A stretch of 64,000 nt of DNA from Aequorivita aquimaris (GTDB taxonomy: Bacteria; Bacteroidota; Bacteroidia; Flavobacteriales; Flavobacteriaceae), in assembly GCF_001573155.1 (NCBI RefSeq), contig NZ_JRWG01000001.1:434001-498000 (forward strand). The letters run 5' to 3'. The notes under the pieces were generated by a model. The model was not told where the DNA came from, ran no database searches, and was given only the letters and a program-made list of their open reading frames with translations. Numbering within the stretch: the first letter of the stretch is position 1; every line of letters starts with the position of its first letter. Below, in pieces: positions 35,845 through 45,532 of this stretch. A program made the position numbers and the translations under genes.

Positions 35845-36182
35845 TTAAGCGACACATCTATAAATTACAATAATCACCGCTGTACCAAAAATGGTAGTAT
35901 AAATCAGTTTATTGTATTTCGCCAACCAATTGGGAAGGAAAATATCGAAGTTCGCTTTGGGGAGTCGGAGTACTTTCGGGCAATAACCGTAAGCGGACAA
36001 AACATTCTAAAAGCCAGCAAAACCAAGCCTTCCATCAAAACAAGGGCTATGCAGATCCAGACCCATATGTCAATTTTATTAGCGATGGCGGCGTATAAAA
36101 GATAGAAAATCACCACATTGAAAAACAGCCAAATAACCGTGTGGAGGCTTTTTATAAACAGCAGTTTATTATTTTTTTGAAT
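35845..36182 (-). pseudogene. Small membrane protein gene with a -1 frameshift
   Basis: One frame (upstream part, from about 36182) encodes two membrane helices and ends in CPLTVIARKYSDSPK. The following ORF tail is unrelated. A second frame continues sensibly as ANFDIFLPNWLAKYNKLIYT plus a last hydrophobic helix, stopping at 35847. Joining them needs one base, at 35955-35961. Together they give about 110 residues resembling a conserved Bacteroidota membrane family. No ATG was found in the first frame; an ATT at 36182 or a GTG at 36116 are the only candidates. It follows the DUF6544-like gene by 11 bp. Deletion of one base is the simplest explanation. Confidence 0.65.
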
Positions 36183-36193
36183 AGGCCATTTTC

Positions 36194-37282
36194 CTAATCT
36201 GAAATTTTCAAATTATACTGAACATCCTGTAAATAAAACTTTCCGTAAACAAAGTCGCCTTCGGGAAAGTGCCAAACGGCATCGGCAGCAAGGGGCAGTT
36301 TATAGCCATTGACCGTACCGTATTCGGTAACCGGGGTTGAAAACGGAACGTTTTGGTTGGAATTCACATCCACCCTGTCTTCCGAAATAAAATTGATCAT
36401 TCGCCCACTTTCGTCGAATTTCAAAATCGCCGATACTGAAACTTCTCCATTGTGAAAAACAGCCTTTACCGAATTATCCTCCAAGGTCTGCCAATTGATC
36501 CGTTTGTCAATCAAGGCTGCTGGCGCAAAAAGACACATATCGTTAAAAAAAGTGACGGTCTCGGTCTTGAACATTTCGGGTTCCGAAATATCTACCACGG
36601 GAAAAACGGAAAGCAGTTTTATCAGCATCGATGCCTTTCCTTCTTTATACCGATGATAACCCTGGGTGGGCAAGCCTTTGAAATTGGCCTTCATAAAAAA
36701 CAAGCGCGTGGGATCTGCAAAAAAATTATACTGTTCCGAAGTAAACCCGAACCAATCCTTTCCCTTTTCCCGCATTTCCCCTTTAAAAATAGCTCTTGCA
36801 GTTTTTATTTTGGGTTTGCCGATTGCCCCGACATATTTGAGATAGTTCTGAACCGGAATAGGAAGCTGGGCAACATCGGCTTCGGAGATTATTTCTTCGG
36901 AAATGCTAACATTTTTAAAGGACTGGGAAACATCCTTTTTAAATTCCCTTTCAAAATTCCAGCCCGCCATTGCCAATAGGGCTACAATCAGCACGATCAA
37001 GTTGATGATGGTGCCAAATTTTGCGTCCTGCCAATTCACAATAATCAAGACCTGAGATACTACAACCGTTGCTACGGCGATCCAAAACCAAAGATTGTTT
37101 TTTAACAGAAATAGAATTCCTATCGTTATAAAAGTCAAAGCGACCGCGAGCCATAAAAGACCTTGCGGTTTTGAGAAATTTTGTGACAATTGTGAAATTT
37201 CGGCGAAGCCAAAAGCCTTAAAAAAGCCCATTAAATGAATTAGGCCGTGAAGGGAAAGAAGAATGAAGAATGCGATTTTCAT
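36194..37282 (-). CDS. Membrane protein with DUF6544/DUF6920-like C-terminal domain
   Basis: The 362-residue protein has four predicted membrane helices in the first 110 residues, followed by a soluble domain (about 135-362) with landmarks LPIPVQNYLKYVG, KANFKGLP and LPLAADAVWHFPEGDFVYGKF. This layout matches a widespread domain of unknown function (the name is from memory). Nothing in the context points to a role. Confidence 0.7.
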   Translation of the reverse strand: MKIAFFILLSLHGLIHLMGFFKAFGFAEISQLSQNFSKPQGLLWLAVALTFITIGILFLLKNNLWFWIAVATVVVSQVLIIVNWQDAKFGTIINLIVLIVALLAMAGWNFEREFKKDVSQSFKNVSISEEIISEADVAQLPIPVQNYLKYVGAIGKPKIKTARAIFKGEMREKGKDWFGFTSEQYNFFADPTRLFFMKANFKGLPTQGYHRYKEGKASMLIKLLSVFPVVDISEPEMFKTETVTFFNDMCLFAPAALIDKRINWQTLEDNSVKAVFHNGEVSVSAILKFDESGRMINFISEDRVDVNSNQNVPFSTPVTEYGTVNGYKLPLAADAVWHFPEGDFVYGKFYLQDVQYNLKISD

Positions 37283-37309
37283 TTTAAAATACTTTTCGTG
37301 ATTTCAGTC

Positions 37310-37888
37310 TTAAAAGTCCAAAGCCAAACCAATTCCAAATGAGATATAATTCAGTTTTAATTCAGTTGAAGTATTTTCAATCGTTATATCCCTAGAAAGC
37401 GAACGGTAGCGAAGCATGGGGCGCAGCGCGAGGTTGGGAGCAAACTCATAATCTACTCCTGCAGCAATTTGCCAACCAAATCCGTGGCCAGTGTCGGCGG
37501 CAAAACTACCGCTGTTATTTTCAATTTCTATATGATTGTAAACCGCTCCAGCCCTTGCCAAGTAAGAAAATGCGGAAGTGCCGATAGGTTTTATGATTTG
37601 AAAACCGAATGTGTATCCTGTTTCCTTGAGTGTAAGTTCCTCAGTCAAAAAATTATCATCACCCTTAAACTCGTTTAAGCCCCAACCCGCATAAACTGCA
37701 AAATGGGGCATAATTTTATATGCGCCGGTAAGTTCGAAACCAAAGCCAATTTTAGTGTCGGTATTGCCCACGTCACCAGTGGGAAAATTAAGTCCAGGCC
37801 TAAACTCCAACGACCATTTTTCCTGTGCTTCCGCTCCAATTGAAAACAGCAGCATGGTGGCAACAAACAAAAAACTGAACTTTTTCAT
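37310..37888 (-). CDS. Outer-membrane beta-barrel protein
   Basis: The 192-residue protein starts with a signal peptide ending GAEAQ, followed by alternating hydrophobic strands with aromatic girdles and a terminal aromatic residue (ALDF), typical of OmpX/OmpW-like small barrels. It probably sits in the outer membrane. No specific function can be assigned. The ATG at 37888 fits the signal peptide. Confidence 0.8.
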   Translation of the reverse strand: MKKFSFLFVATMLLFSIGAEAQEKWSLEFRPGLNFPTGDVGNTDTKIGFGFELTGAYKIMPHFAVYAGWGLNEFKGDDNFLTEELTLKETGYTFGFQIIKPIGTSAFSYLARAGAVYNHIEIENNSGSFAADTGHGFGWQIAAGVDYEFAPNLALRPMLRYRSLSRDITIENTSTELKLNYISFGIGLALDF

Positions 37889-37989
37889 AATGTTTACGTT
37901 TTCGTGAAACACTCAAATTTACTTTGGATAACAGTTTTTTACTATGACGAAAATCAGTTAATTATTGTTTATCAATAACTTGAAGCTAT

Positions 37990-40512
37990 TTAAGAAGAAG
38001 AAATAGCTGTTTTTGAAATTTGGTGGCGTTTCCACCATTTCACGATTTCAAACCACAACACACTCAACATCCCGATCCCAACACTGATGCCGAGCTGGTT
38101 TATATCAAGTCTTTCAAATTGAAAAAACTTAGTGAAGGGCGGCACAAAAAGGAGCAAAAGGGTAATGCCCACGGTAATGCCCACTATGATTGGCACCAAG
38201 TTGTTTTTATATTTGAAAGTGGTAAAAATGGAGTAGAGAAAAGAGCGGTTTACAAAGGTCAGTACAATATTTGCGGTTATGAGCGCGGTATATACCATAG
38301 TTCGGGTTATCGCTTCATTGGCGCCGTTATTTACGGCAATTTGATATACCGCAAGTACACCGGCCGTAATCGCCAATCCTTGGATAATACTGGTGAAAAG
38401 CTCGCTCCAATTAAAAAAGGTGCTGGAAAAAGGCCGTGGTTTTTGGAGCATGGAATCCTTTTCCAGCGGTTCGTTTTCATAAACTATCGAGCAGGTGGGG
38501 CCCATTATCAATTCCAACAAAATAACGTGTACGGGCGTGAAGATATTGGGATAAACCCACCCCAAGACCAAGGGGATAAAAACGGTAAGAATGATGGGGA
38601 TGTGTATCGAAATAATGTACTGAATCGCCTTTTTAAGGTTGGAATATATTTTTCTGCCCATCGCCACGGCCTCAACCATTTTGGAAAGGTCGTCATTTAC
38701 AAGAATCAACGAAGCGGATTGTTTGGCTATTTCGGTGCCCTTCTTCCCCATAGCCACCCCTATATTTGCGGCCTTTAGCGCCGGGCCGTCGTTTACGCCA
38801 TCGCCCGTCATCGCCACAATGTGGCCCTGTGCTTTTAGGGCGTTGATTATTTTAAGTTTCGCTTCTGGAAACATTCGCGCAAAAATATTTTTTTTCGAAG
38901 TGATCTTTGCCAGTTCCGAATCGTTCAGATGCACAAGGTCATCACCTGAAATAACTTCCCCAGAGCCCCTGAAATTTACCTTTTTGGCAATGGCTGCAGT
39001 GGTTTCGGCAATATCGCCGGTAATGATTTTAACCGCAATGCCCGCATTGTAAAAATCCTGGAATACTTTTGAAATGTTCCCTTTTGGCGGATCGTAAAAA
39101 GCGACGAGGCCCTTAAATTCAAACTTGAAATGCTGTTGTTTTTTTGGCCAGTCAGTTCCTTCAAATTTTGAAATTCCCACGCCCAAAACCCGATAGCCTT
39201 GGGCTGCCAGATCCGTTATTTTCTTTTTTAAAATTTCCTTTTCACTATCACTTAAACCTGAAACTGCCATCAAAGCTTCGGGCGCACCTTTGGCAGCGAT
39301 GATTCTATCGCCCTTGTCATTTTCAAAAATATGGGTCATCATCGGGGGTTTGCCTCCCAGTGGATATTCGTGGACCATTTTGAAATTGGGTCTTTCATCG
39401 TTTTCAGCAATCCTTTCATAAAAACGGTGCAGCGATTGCTCCATGGTATCAAAAGGAATGGGCTCGCTGGCCCACATGGCAGTAATAATGAGTTCCTTTT
39501 CACTGGCGGAAAGTACCTCTTTTACCGAAGTGATCTTATCGGTCTCCAGCGTGAAAATTTTATCGAGCCGCATTTTATTCTCCGTAATCGTACCCGTCTT
39601 GTCCACACAGATTATCGTGGCACTACCCAGGGATTCCACGGTTTTCATCTGTTTTACGATCACGCCCATATTCATCAGCCGCCACGCGCCAATGGCCATA
39701 AAGGTGGTAAAGGCAACCGGGATTTCCTCCGGCAAGATGCTCATGGCAAGTGTAAGTGCCTTTAACAGACTGTCCAAAACGTCTTCGGAATTGTAATAAT
39801 TGATGCCCCAAACCAAGAGAAAAACCACCGCTCCGGCGATTACCATCTTTTTTACGAAATTGTTTATCTGGAGTTCGAGCGTCGATTTTTCGGAAGAAAT
39901 ATCCTCTATGCTCTTCCCTATTTTCCCCACCTTGGTCTGGTTGCCTATCGCGGTTATTTCGGCAATGGCAAGGCCGCCCCCTACTTGGGTGCCCATATAA
40001 ATTTTGTTGTCTGCGGAATTTGCGTCTTTTTCAACCGAAAAGGATTCCCCCGTTAAAATGGATTCGTTTACTGAAAAGTCGTTGGAGTGGACGATAATGC
40101 CATCAGCCACAATGGTTGAACCTTCCTCGACCATTAAAAAATCGCCCACTACCACGTCTTGGCTCATTATTTCAACCACTTCCCCATTGCGGATTACCTT
40201 ACAATGCGGTTGGGAGAGCTCTTTTAGTTTTTCGAGGGCGTTATGGGTTTTAGCATCCTGATAAAGTGAAATGGCAGCGACCAAAAGAATGGCGGCGGCG
40301 AGGAAAATACCGTCACCCGTATTTCCGGTGAAAAAATAGAGCGTTGCGGCGACCAGCAGTAAAATTACCATCGGTTCCTTTACCAAGCCCTTTATAGCCT
40401 CAAGAAAGTGGTTTTTCTTTTTTGATTCGAGAACATTGCTGCCGAATTTTTTCCGCGAAGCCAAGACCTCGGCATCGGTCAGACCTTTTATATTGAAGTT
40501 GGTTATGGGCAT
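37990..40512 (-). CDS. P-type cation-transporting ATPase (Ca2+-ATPase-like)
   Basis: The 840-residue pump has an N-terminal cation-ATPase domain, TGES (actuator), the membrane motif ILPEEIP (helix 4), the phosphorylated Asp304 in CVDKTGTIT, GDGVNDGPALKAA and a C-terminal membrane block. No heavy-metal CPx motif is present, so it belongs to the P2-like Ca2+ or monovalent cation pumps. The ion is uncertain. It is a single gene. Confidence 0.92.
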   Translation of the reverse strand: MPITNFNIKGLTDAEVLASRKKFGSNVLESKKKNHFLEAIKGLVKEPMVILLLVAATLYFFTGNTGDGIFLAAAILLVAAISLYQDAKTHNALEKLKELSQPHCKVIRNGEVVEIMSQDVVVGDFLMVEEGSTIVADGIIVHSNDFSVNESILTGESFSVEKDANSADNKIYMGTQVGGGLAIAEITAIGNQTKVGKIGKSIEDISSEKSTLELQINNFVKKMVIAGAVVFLLVWGINYYNSEDVLDSLLKALTLAMSILPEEIPVAFTTFMAIGAWRLMNMGVIVKQMKTVESLGSATIICVDKTGTITENKMRLDKIFTLETDKITSVKEVLSASEKELIITAMWASEPIPFDTMEQSLHRFYERIAENDERPNFKMVHEYPLGGKPPMMTHIFENDKGDRIIAAKGAPEALMAVSGLSDSEKEILKKKITDLAAQGYRVLGVGISKFEGTDWPKKQQHFKFEFKGLVAFYDPPKGNISKVFQDFYNAGIAVKIITGDIAETTAAIAKKVNFRGSGEVISGDDLVHLNDSELAKITSKKNIFARMFPEAKLKIINALKAQGHIVAMTGDGVNDGPALKAANIGVAMGKKGTEIAKQSASLILVNDDLSKMVEAVAMGRKIYSNLKKAIQYIISIHIPIILTVFIPLVLGWVYPNIFTPVHVILLELIMGPTCSIVYENEPLEKDSMLQKPRPFSSTFFNWSELFTSIIQGLAITAGVLAVYQIAVNNGANEAITRTMVYTALITANIVLTFVNRSFLYSIFTTFKYKNNLVPIIVGITVGITLLLLFVPPFTKFFQFERLDINQLGISVGIGMLSVLWFEIVKWWKRHQISKTAISSS

Positions 40513-40610
40513 TTTTTGGAATGGCTTAGTTAAGCTTTAAAATTATGAATTTCCAGCCCATTCATTTATGATAACTATCATTTAAAAAAAGAAAATTTCC
40601 CAAAACGAGG

Positions 40611-40655
40611 TCTCGACTGCGCCTGCCTGCTCTCCGTAGGAAGGCAGGCTCGACC
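40611..40655. repeat. Dispersed inverted repeat
   Basis: GCCTGCCT (40621-40628) pairs with AGGCAGGC (40642-40649), flanked by CTCGACTGC and CTCGACCGG. It resembles repeats scattered in Flavobacteriaceae genomes. It lies between the cation pump start and the carboxylase operon end. Confidence 0.6.
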
Positions 40656-40677
40656 GGACATCGATATCACTAAAAAT

Positions 40678-42219
40678 TTACAAAGGAATATTCCCGTGCT
40701 TCCTGTTTGGTCGCGGAACGTCTTTCGTTTCCAGCATTGCAAAGGCCTTCAGCAGCTTTCTGCGCGTTTCGCGGGGTTGGATTACCTCATCAATAAATCC
40801 GCGCTGTGCAGCTTTAAAAGGATTGGCAAATTTTTCAGCGTATTCCGCTTCTTTTTCCGAGAGTTTCAACTCAGGGTTTTCAGCAGCAGCAATTTCTTTT
40901 CTGAAAATAATCTCGCTCGCTCCCTTAGCTCCCATTACCGCGATTTCAGCAGTTGGCCAGGCATAGTTCATATCAGCGCCAATGTGTTTGCTGTTCATCA
41001 CATCGTAGGCGCCACCGTAAGCTTTTCTGGTAATTACCGTAACCCGCGGCACGGTTGCTTCGCTTAAGGCATAAAGCAATTTTGCTCCGTTCAGAATAAT
41101 ACCGTTCCATTCCTGGTCGGTTCCCGGAAGAAAGCCCGGCACATCAACCAAAACCAAAAGGGGAATGTTGAAACAATCGCAGAAACGCGTAAACCGCGCC
41201 CCTTTTTTGGAACTGTCCACGTCCAAAACACCCGCCAAACTCATCGGTTGGTTGGCAACAATACCGATACTCCGGCCACCCAAGCGCGCAAAACCAACTA
41301 TAATATTATCTGCATAATCCTTATGCACTTCGAAAAACGAATCAGCATCAATAATTCCTTTGATTACCTCGTGCATATCGTAAGGTTTGTTTGCGGAATC
41401 TGGCACGATGCTTTCCAGTTCCTCCCGAAACTCATCGGCAGCTTCAAAAGGCAGTTTTTCAGTTACGGATTTATTGTTCTGCGGAAGATAGCTGAGCAGG
41501 GTTTTTATCTGTTCCAAACACACTATATCATTCGCAGCGGTAAAATGCGTTACGCCGCTTTTGGTGGCGTGGGTACGCGCGCCGCCCAGTTCTTCGGAAG
41601 TAACGTTTTCATTGGTAACGGTTTTCACCACGTTGGGTCCCGTAACGAACATATAACTACTGTCCTGCACCATCAAAGTGAAATCGGTCATCGCAGGGGA
41701 ATACACCGCGCCGCCGGCACAAGGCCCCATAATTGCCGAAATCTGCGGGATTACACCAGAAGCCTGTACGTTTCTGTAAAAGATATCGGCGTAGCCACCC
41801 AAAGATCGAACGCCCTCTTGAATCCGGGCGCCACCGGAATCGTTCAAGCCAATCACGGGCGCGCCAACGCTCACGGCGTGGTCCATTATTTTACAGATTT
41901 TCTCCGCGTGGGTTTCGGAAAGGGCGCCGCCAAAAACCGTGAAATCCTGTGCGAAAACATACACCAAACGACCGTTGATGGTGCCGTAGCCCGTAACCAC
42001 CCCATCGCCGTAATACACTTCGTTTTGCATATCAAAATCGGTGGTTCTATGCGTAACGAGAATTCCCATTTCCTCAAAGGAGCCTTGGTCGAGAAGGTAT
42101 TCCACGCGCTCGCGGGCGGTGAGTTTTTTCTTTTCGTGCTGTTTTGCAATGCGTTTTTCGCCCCCGCCTTTTTTGGCTTCGGAAAGGATTGCTTGCAATT
42201 TTTTATTGTTGTCGGTCAT
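40678..42219 (-). CDS. Acyl-CoA carboxylase, carboxyltransferase (beta) subunit
   Basis: The 513-residue subunit transfers the carboxyl group from biotin to an acyl-CoA, probably propionyl-CoA. Crotonase-fold halves are seen, with GGARIQEGV and the oxyanion [12 protein letters not shown] in the first and [12 protein letters not shown] and [11 protein letters not shown] in the second. The ATG at 42219 (MTDNNKK) is used; the upstream extension covers a repeat. It is the last gene of the operon BCCP-biotin carboxylase-carboxyltransferase and feeds methylmalonyl-CoA metabolism. Confidence 0.92.
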   Translation of the reverse strand: MTDNNKKLQAILSEAKKGGGEKRIAKQHEKKKLTARERVEYLLDQGSFEEMGILVTHRTTDFDMQNEVYYGDGVVTGYGTINGRLVYVFAQDFTVFGGALSETHAEKICKIMDHAVSVGAPVIGLNDSGGARIQEGVRSLGGYADIFYRNVQASGVIPQISAIMGPCAGGAVYSPAMTDFTLMVQDSSYMFVTGPNVVKTVTNENVTSEELGGARTHATKSGVTHFTAANDIVCLEQIKTLLSYLPQNNKSVTEKLPFEAADEFREELESIVPDSANKPYDMHEVIKGIIDADSFFEVHKDYADNIIVGFARLGGRSIGIVANQPMSLAGVLDVDSSKKGARFTRFCDCFNIPLLVLVDVPGFLPGTDQEWNGIILNGAKLLYALSEATVPRVTVITRKAYGGAYDVMNSKHIGADMNYAWPTAEIAVMGAKGASEIIFRKEIAAAENPELKLSEKEAEYAEKFANPFKAAQRGFIDEVIQPRETRRKLLKAFAMLETKDVPRPNRKHGNIPL

Positions 42220-42247
42220 ATTTGTGATAATTGAAGCCTCTGCGAAC

Positions 42248-42289
42248 TCTGCGCCTTTGCGGTAATAAATTGCACCGCAGAGACGCAGA
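42248..42289. repeat. Imperfect inverted repeat inside the carboxylase operon
   Basis: TCTGCGCCTTTGCGGT (42248-42263) and ACCGCAGAGACGCAGA (42274-42289) pair with 14 of 16 matches around a 10-base loop, between the biotin carboxylase stop and the carboxyltransferase start. A related CTCTGCG(C/T)CT-GCGGT hairpin is a common dispersed repeat. It may process or attenuate the transcript. Confidence 0.7.
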
Positions 42290-42302
42290 GGGCGCAAAGA
42301 AT

Positions 42303-43745
42303 TTACTTCGGCATACGAAGTATTTCTGAATCTTTTAAATATTGCTTTAATGCGAAAAGGGCTGCAATTTGCGCTTCTTCCTCATTGATAGCTTTTAGTT
42401 TTTCTTCGGAATAGTATTTTTTTACAAAATTGGTGTCGAAATTTCCGCTTCGGAAAGCTTCGTGTTCAAAAACAAATTTTCCAAAGGGAAGCGTGGTGCT
42501 TACACCTTCAATATCGTATTCCGAAATGGCTTCCAGCATTCGCTGCATCGCCTCGTTTCGGGTTTTTCCGTAGATTATCAATTTTGAAAGCATGGGGTCG
42601 TATTGGATCGGCACCTGCATGCCTTCGGTAAAACCGTCGTCCACGCGGATGTTTTTTCCGCTCGGCGGACGATACACTTCCAATTTTCCAACGCTTGGCA
42701 TAAAATTGTTCAGTGGATCCTCGGCATATACTCGAAGTTCAAAAGCATGGCCGGTGATTTTTACATCTTCCTGCGAAAAGGAAAGCTTCTCATTGTTGGC
42801 AACGTTTATCTGCTGTTCCACCAAATCGAGGCCGGTAATGAGTTCGGTAACAGGATGCTCCACTTGCAGACGAGTGTTCATTTCGAGGAAGTAGAAATTG
42901 TGTTTGTCGTCCAAAAGAAACTCTACCGTGCCCGCGCCCACATAATCACAGGCTTTTGCAACTTTTACAGCCGCTTCGCCCATTTGTTTGCGCAATTCCG
43001 GCGTTAAAACCGAGGAAGGCGCTTCCTCTACCACTTTTTGGTGACGACGCTGAATGCTGCATTCCCGCTCAAAAAGATGGACGGTGTTGCCAAAATTATC
43101 TGCCAAAACCTGGATTTCGATGTGGCGTGGCGAGGTGACAAATTTTTCAATAAAAACAGCCCCATCGCCGAAAGCGTTTTCGGCCTCGCTGATGGCGCGC
43201 TTCATTTGGTCCTCAAATTCTTTGGAATTTTCAACAATGCGCATGCCTTTTCCGCCACCGCCAGCGGACGCTTTTATAAGAATTGGGAAGCCAATTTCTT
43301 TTGCGATTTCCTTTGCTGCGGCAACATCGGTAATGGCCTCATCGGTGCCGGGAACCATTGGGATATCGTATTTTTTTACGGCATCCTTCGCGGCGAGCTT
43401 GCTTCCCATGATGCGGATGGCATGCGATTTTGGGCCGATGAAAATCATTCCGCTTTTTTCGACACTTTCACCGAATTCGGCATTTTCACTTAAAAATCCG
43501 TAGCCAGGATGAATGGCATCCACGTTCAATTCCTGTGCAACCTTTATAATTTTATCGCCTAAAAGATACGATTCGTTGGAAGGCGGCGGGCCTATGCAAA
43601 CGGCTTCATCCGCAAACTTTACGTGGGGCGCATTTCTATCTGCTTCGGAAAACACGGCAACCGTTTTAATGCCCATGTTTCGGGCGGTTTTCATTATTCG
43701 CAATGCAATTTCGCCTCGATTGGCGACCAATATTTTCTTAATCAT
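42303..43745 (-). CDS. Biotin carboxylase subunit of acyl-CoA carboxylase
   Basis: The 480-residue subunit begins [17 protein letters not shown], with ATP-grasp motifs [30 protein letters not shown] and a C-terminal biotin-carboxylase domain. It carboxylates biotin using ATP and bicarbonate. Its ATG lies 8 bp inside the end of the biotin-carrier gene, so translation is probably coupled. Confidence 0.94.
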   Translation of the reverse strand: MIKKILVANRGEIALRIMKTARNMGIKTVAVFSEADRNAPHVKFADEAVCIGPPPSNESYLLGDKIIKVAQELNVDAIHPGYGFLSENAEFGESVEKSGMIFIGPKSHAIRIMGSKLAAKDAVKKYDIPMVPGTDEAITDVAAAKEIAKEIGFPILIKASAGGGGKGMRIVENSKEFEDQMKRAISEAENAFGDGAVFIEKFVTSPRHIEIQVLADNFGNTVHLFERECSIQRRHQKVVEEAPSSVLTPELRKQMGEAAVKVAKACDYVGAGTVEFLLDDKHNFYFLEMNTRLQVEHPVTELITGLDLVEQQINVANNEKLSFSQEDVKITGHAFELRVYAEDPLNNFMPSVGKLEVYRPPSGKNIRVDDGFTEGMQVPIQYDPMLSKLIIYGKTRNEAMQRMLEAISEYDIEGVSTTLPFGKFVFEHEAFRSGNFDTNFVKKYYSEEKLKAINEEEAQIAALFALKQYLKDSEILRMPK

Positions 43746-44232
43746 TTTTTTCCAATTCAATTAGCAATTTTCCTTTATCGACCGTTTCGCCTTTGGCAAT
43801 GGTTACCGATTTTACAACGCCATCGCGCGGCGCCGTGAGCGTATTTTCCATCTTCATCGCTTCGAGAACGCAAAGGAAATCGCCTTGTTTAACTTCATCG
43901 CCTTCGGCCACGTTCACTTCCAAAATAATGCCCGGCATTGGGGCGTGGATTTCGTCTTCAAAAGAATCATTCCCCAAAGAAAGTCCCATCTCTTTAATGA
44001 GCTGGTCCAAAGGTGTGGCAATGGTTAGCTGGTAAGTGTTTCCGTTTACTTTTATTCGATAGTTCCTATTGACAAAATCGCTCTTCAAAAGTTCGATTGT
44101 AAAAGATTTATTGTTGTGGAGTAGGTGAACTTTCTGTCCCGAAAGTTCTGCCAGGTCAATTTGTTCAAGGTCGTTGGCATTCAATTGAAATTCATAACTG
44201 TCATCAACGCTAATGCGATAGCTCTCATCCAT
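43738..44232 (-). CDS. Biotin carrier protein of acyl-CoA carboxylase
   Basis: The 164-residue carrier has a variable N-terminal half and a C-terminal biotinyl domain with AMKM; the biotinylated lysine is Lys127. It shuttles biotin between the two enzymes encoded downstream. It is the first gene of the operon and has a free upstream region of 117 bp shared with the divergent sugar dehydrogenase. Confidence 0.93.
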   Translation of the reverse strand: MDESYRISVDDSYEFQLNANDLEQIDLAELSGQKVHLLHNNKSFTIELLKSDFVNRNYRIKVNGNTYQLTIATPLDQLIKEMGLSLGNDSFEDEIHAPMPGIILEVNVAEGDEVKQGDFLCVLEAMKMENTLTAPRDGVVKSVTIAKGETVDKGKLLIELEKND

Positions 44233-44349
44233 AAATTTGAAAATTTTGGTTAAAGATAAGGTATGTTGGAGGTTTCGGCAAAAAGGAATTGGGAATGATT
44301 TTAGAAAATTCCGTCCAACTTTTGGTATCTTTAGCTAAAATCAAGCACT

Positions 44350-45468
44350 ATGAAAAAATACATCTTTTTAGTAACCGCCTTTGTTGTTTTCGCTTCCTGC
44401 GCCCAGCAGAAAAAGAAAGACGATGTAGCACTTAAAACCGAACCACAAACCTATAAAATAGAAGAAGCAGTGGATGGGCTGACCATTCCGTGGGGAATGA
44501 CGTGGCTTCCCGACGGCAGTATGCTCATTACCGAAAAGGATGGGCGATTGATTCATTTTAAGAATGGTGAAAAAACCGAGATAGCCAATGTGCCGGCCGT
44601 TTACAATAGCGGGCAGGGCGGATTGATGGATATTGAATTGCACCCAAATTACGCCGAAAACGGATGGATTTATATGACTTATGCTTCTGAGGAAGGACCC
44701 GGAAAAGGAGGCAATACGGCGCTGATGCGGTGCAAGCTGGAAGGCAATTCACTTACGAATATTGAAACCCTATACAAAGCCGAACCCAATACTACGGCCG
44801 GACAGCACTTCGGTTCGCGCATTGAATTTGACAATGATGGGTTTGTATATTTTTCTATTGGCGAACGTGGGGAAAGGGAAGTAAATCCGCAGGACATAAC
44901 CCGTGATGGCGGGAAAATTTACCGTTTGAACGATGACGGCAACATACCCACAGACAATCCATTTTACAACGAACCAAATGCCAAAAAAGCGATTTATACC
45001 TATGGAAACCGCAATCCCCAGGGAATGGCAAAGCATCCCGAAACCGGAAAAATCTGGATGCACGAGCACGGTCCAAAAGGAGGCGATGAAATAAATATCG
45101 TAAAAAAAGGCGCCAATTACGGCTGGATGGAAGTGACCTACGGGGTAAATTATAGCGGTACCAAAATTACGGATGAAAAAACAAAACCTGGAATTGAACC
45201 GCCCATTTATTATTGGGTTCCGTCTATTGCGCCCTGCGGAATGGCGTTTGTTACGAGCGATAAATACCCGCAGTGGAAAGGTAAATTATTAGTTGGTTCT
45301 CTAAAGTTTGCCTACGTGGAATTGCTCACTTTGGAAGATGAAAAAGTTACAAACCGAGAGAAAATTGCACAGGATATTGGGCGGGTACGGAATGTAAAAA
45401 TGGGACCGGATGGGTTGATTTATATTGCCGTGGAAGGACAGGGAATTTTTAGATTGGTGCCTGAATAA
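44350..45468 (+). CDS. PQQ-dependent sugar dehydrogenase-like lipoprotein
   Basis: The 372-residue lipoprotein (lipobox FASC) has the six-bladed propeller of the soluble glucose/aldose (Gdh-B/YliI) type, with IPWGMTWLPDGSMLITEKDGRL, GQGGLMDIELHP, AGQHFGSRI and GNRNPQGMAKHP as blade motifs. It would oxidise sugars in the periplasm if PQQ is available; no PQQ genes are in the window. A strong hairpin closes the gene. Confidence 0.9.
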   Translation: MKKYIFLVTAFVVFASCAQQKKKDDVALKTEPQTYKIEEAVDGLTIPWGMTWLPDGSMLITEKDGRLIHFKNGEKTEIANVPAVYNSGQGGLMDIELHPNYAENGWIYMTYASEEGPGKGGNTALMRCKLEGNSLTNIETLYKAEPNTTAGQHFGSRIEFDNDGFVYFSIGERGEREVNPQDITRDGGKIYRLNDDGNIPTDNPFYNEPNAKKAIYTYGNRNPQGMAKHPETGKIWMHEHGPKGGDEINIVKKGANYGWMEVTYGVNYSGTKITDEKTKPGIEPPIYYWVPSIAPCGMAFVTSDKYPQWKGKLLVGSLKFAYVELLTLEDEKVTNREKIAQDIGRVRNVKMGPDGLIYIAVEGQGIFRLVPE

Positions 45469-45475
45469 AAAATGA

Positions 45476-45521
45476 CCACGAATACACGAATAAAATTTAA
45501 AAAATATTCGTGTATTCGTGG
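45476..45521. terminator. Long perfect hairpin, bidirectional terminator
   Basis: A 17-bp perfect stem (CCACGAATACACGAATA and its complement) with a 12-base A/T loop lies between converging genes. T-rich sequence follows on both strands (CCTTTTATAATT on plus, TCATTTTTTATT on minus). The core ACGAATACACGAATA is also a familiar dispersed motif. Confidence 0.85.
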
Positions 45522-45532
45522 CCTTTTATAAT

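Noticed and set aside
35955-35961. Programmed -1 frameshift as the primary interpretation of the membrane gene
   Set aside because: No downstream stimulatory structure was identified and the first frame lacks an ATG; a simple deletion is more economical, so the gene is listed as a pseudogene and the slippery site only as a finding.
38020-38778. 252-residue plus-strand ORF opposite the P-type ATPase
   Set aside because: Antisense shadow of an unmistakable ATPase; low-complexity composition and no motifs.
41248-42234. 328-residue plus-strand ORF opposite the carboxyltransferase gene
   Set aside because: The minus strand encodes a clear carboxyltransferase with intact motifs; the antisense ORF is a shadow of its codon pattern.
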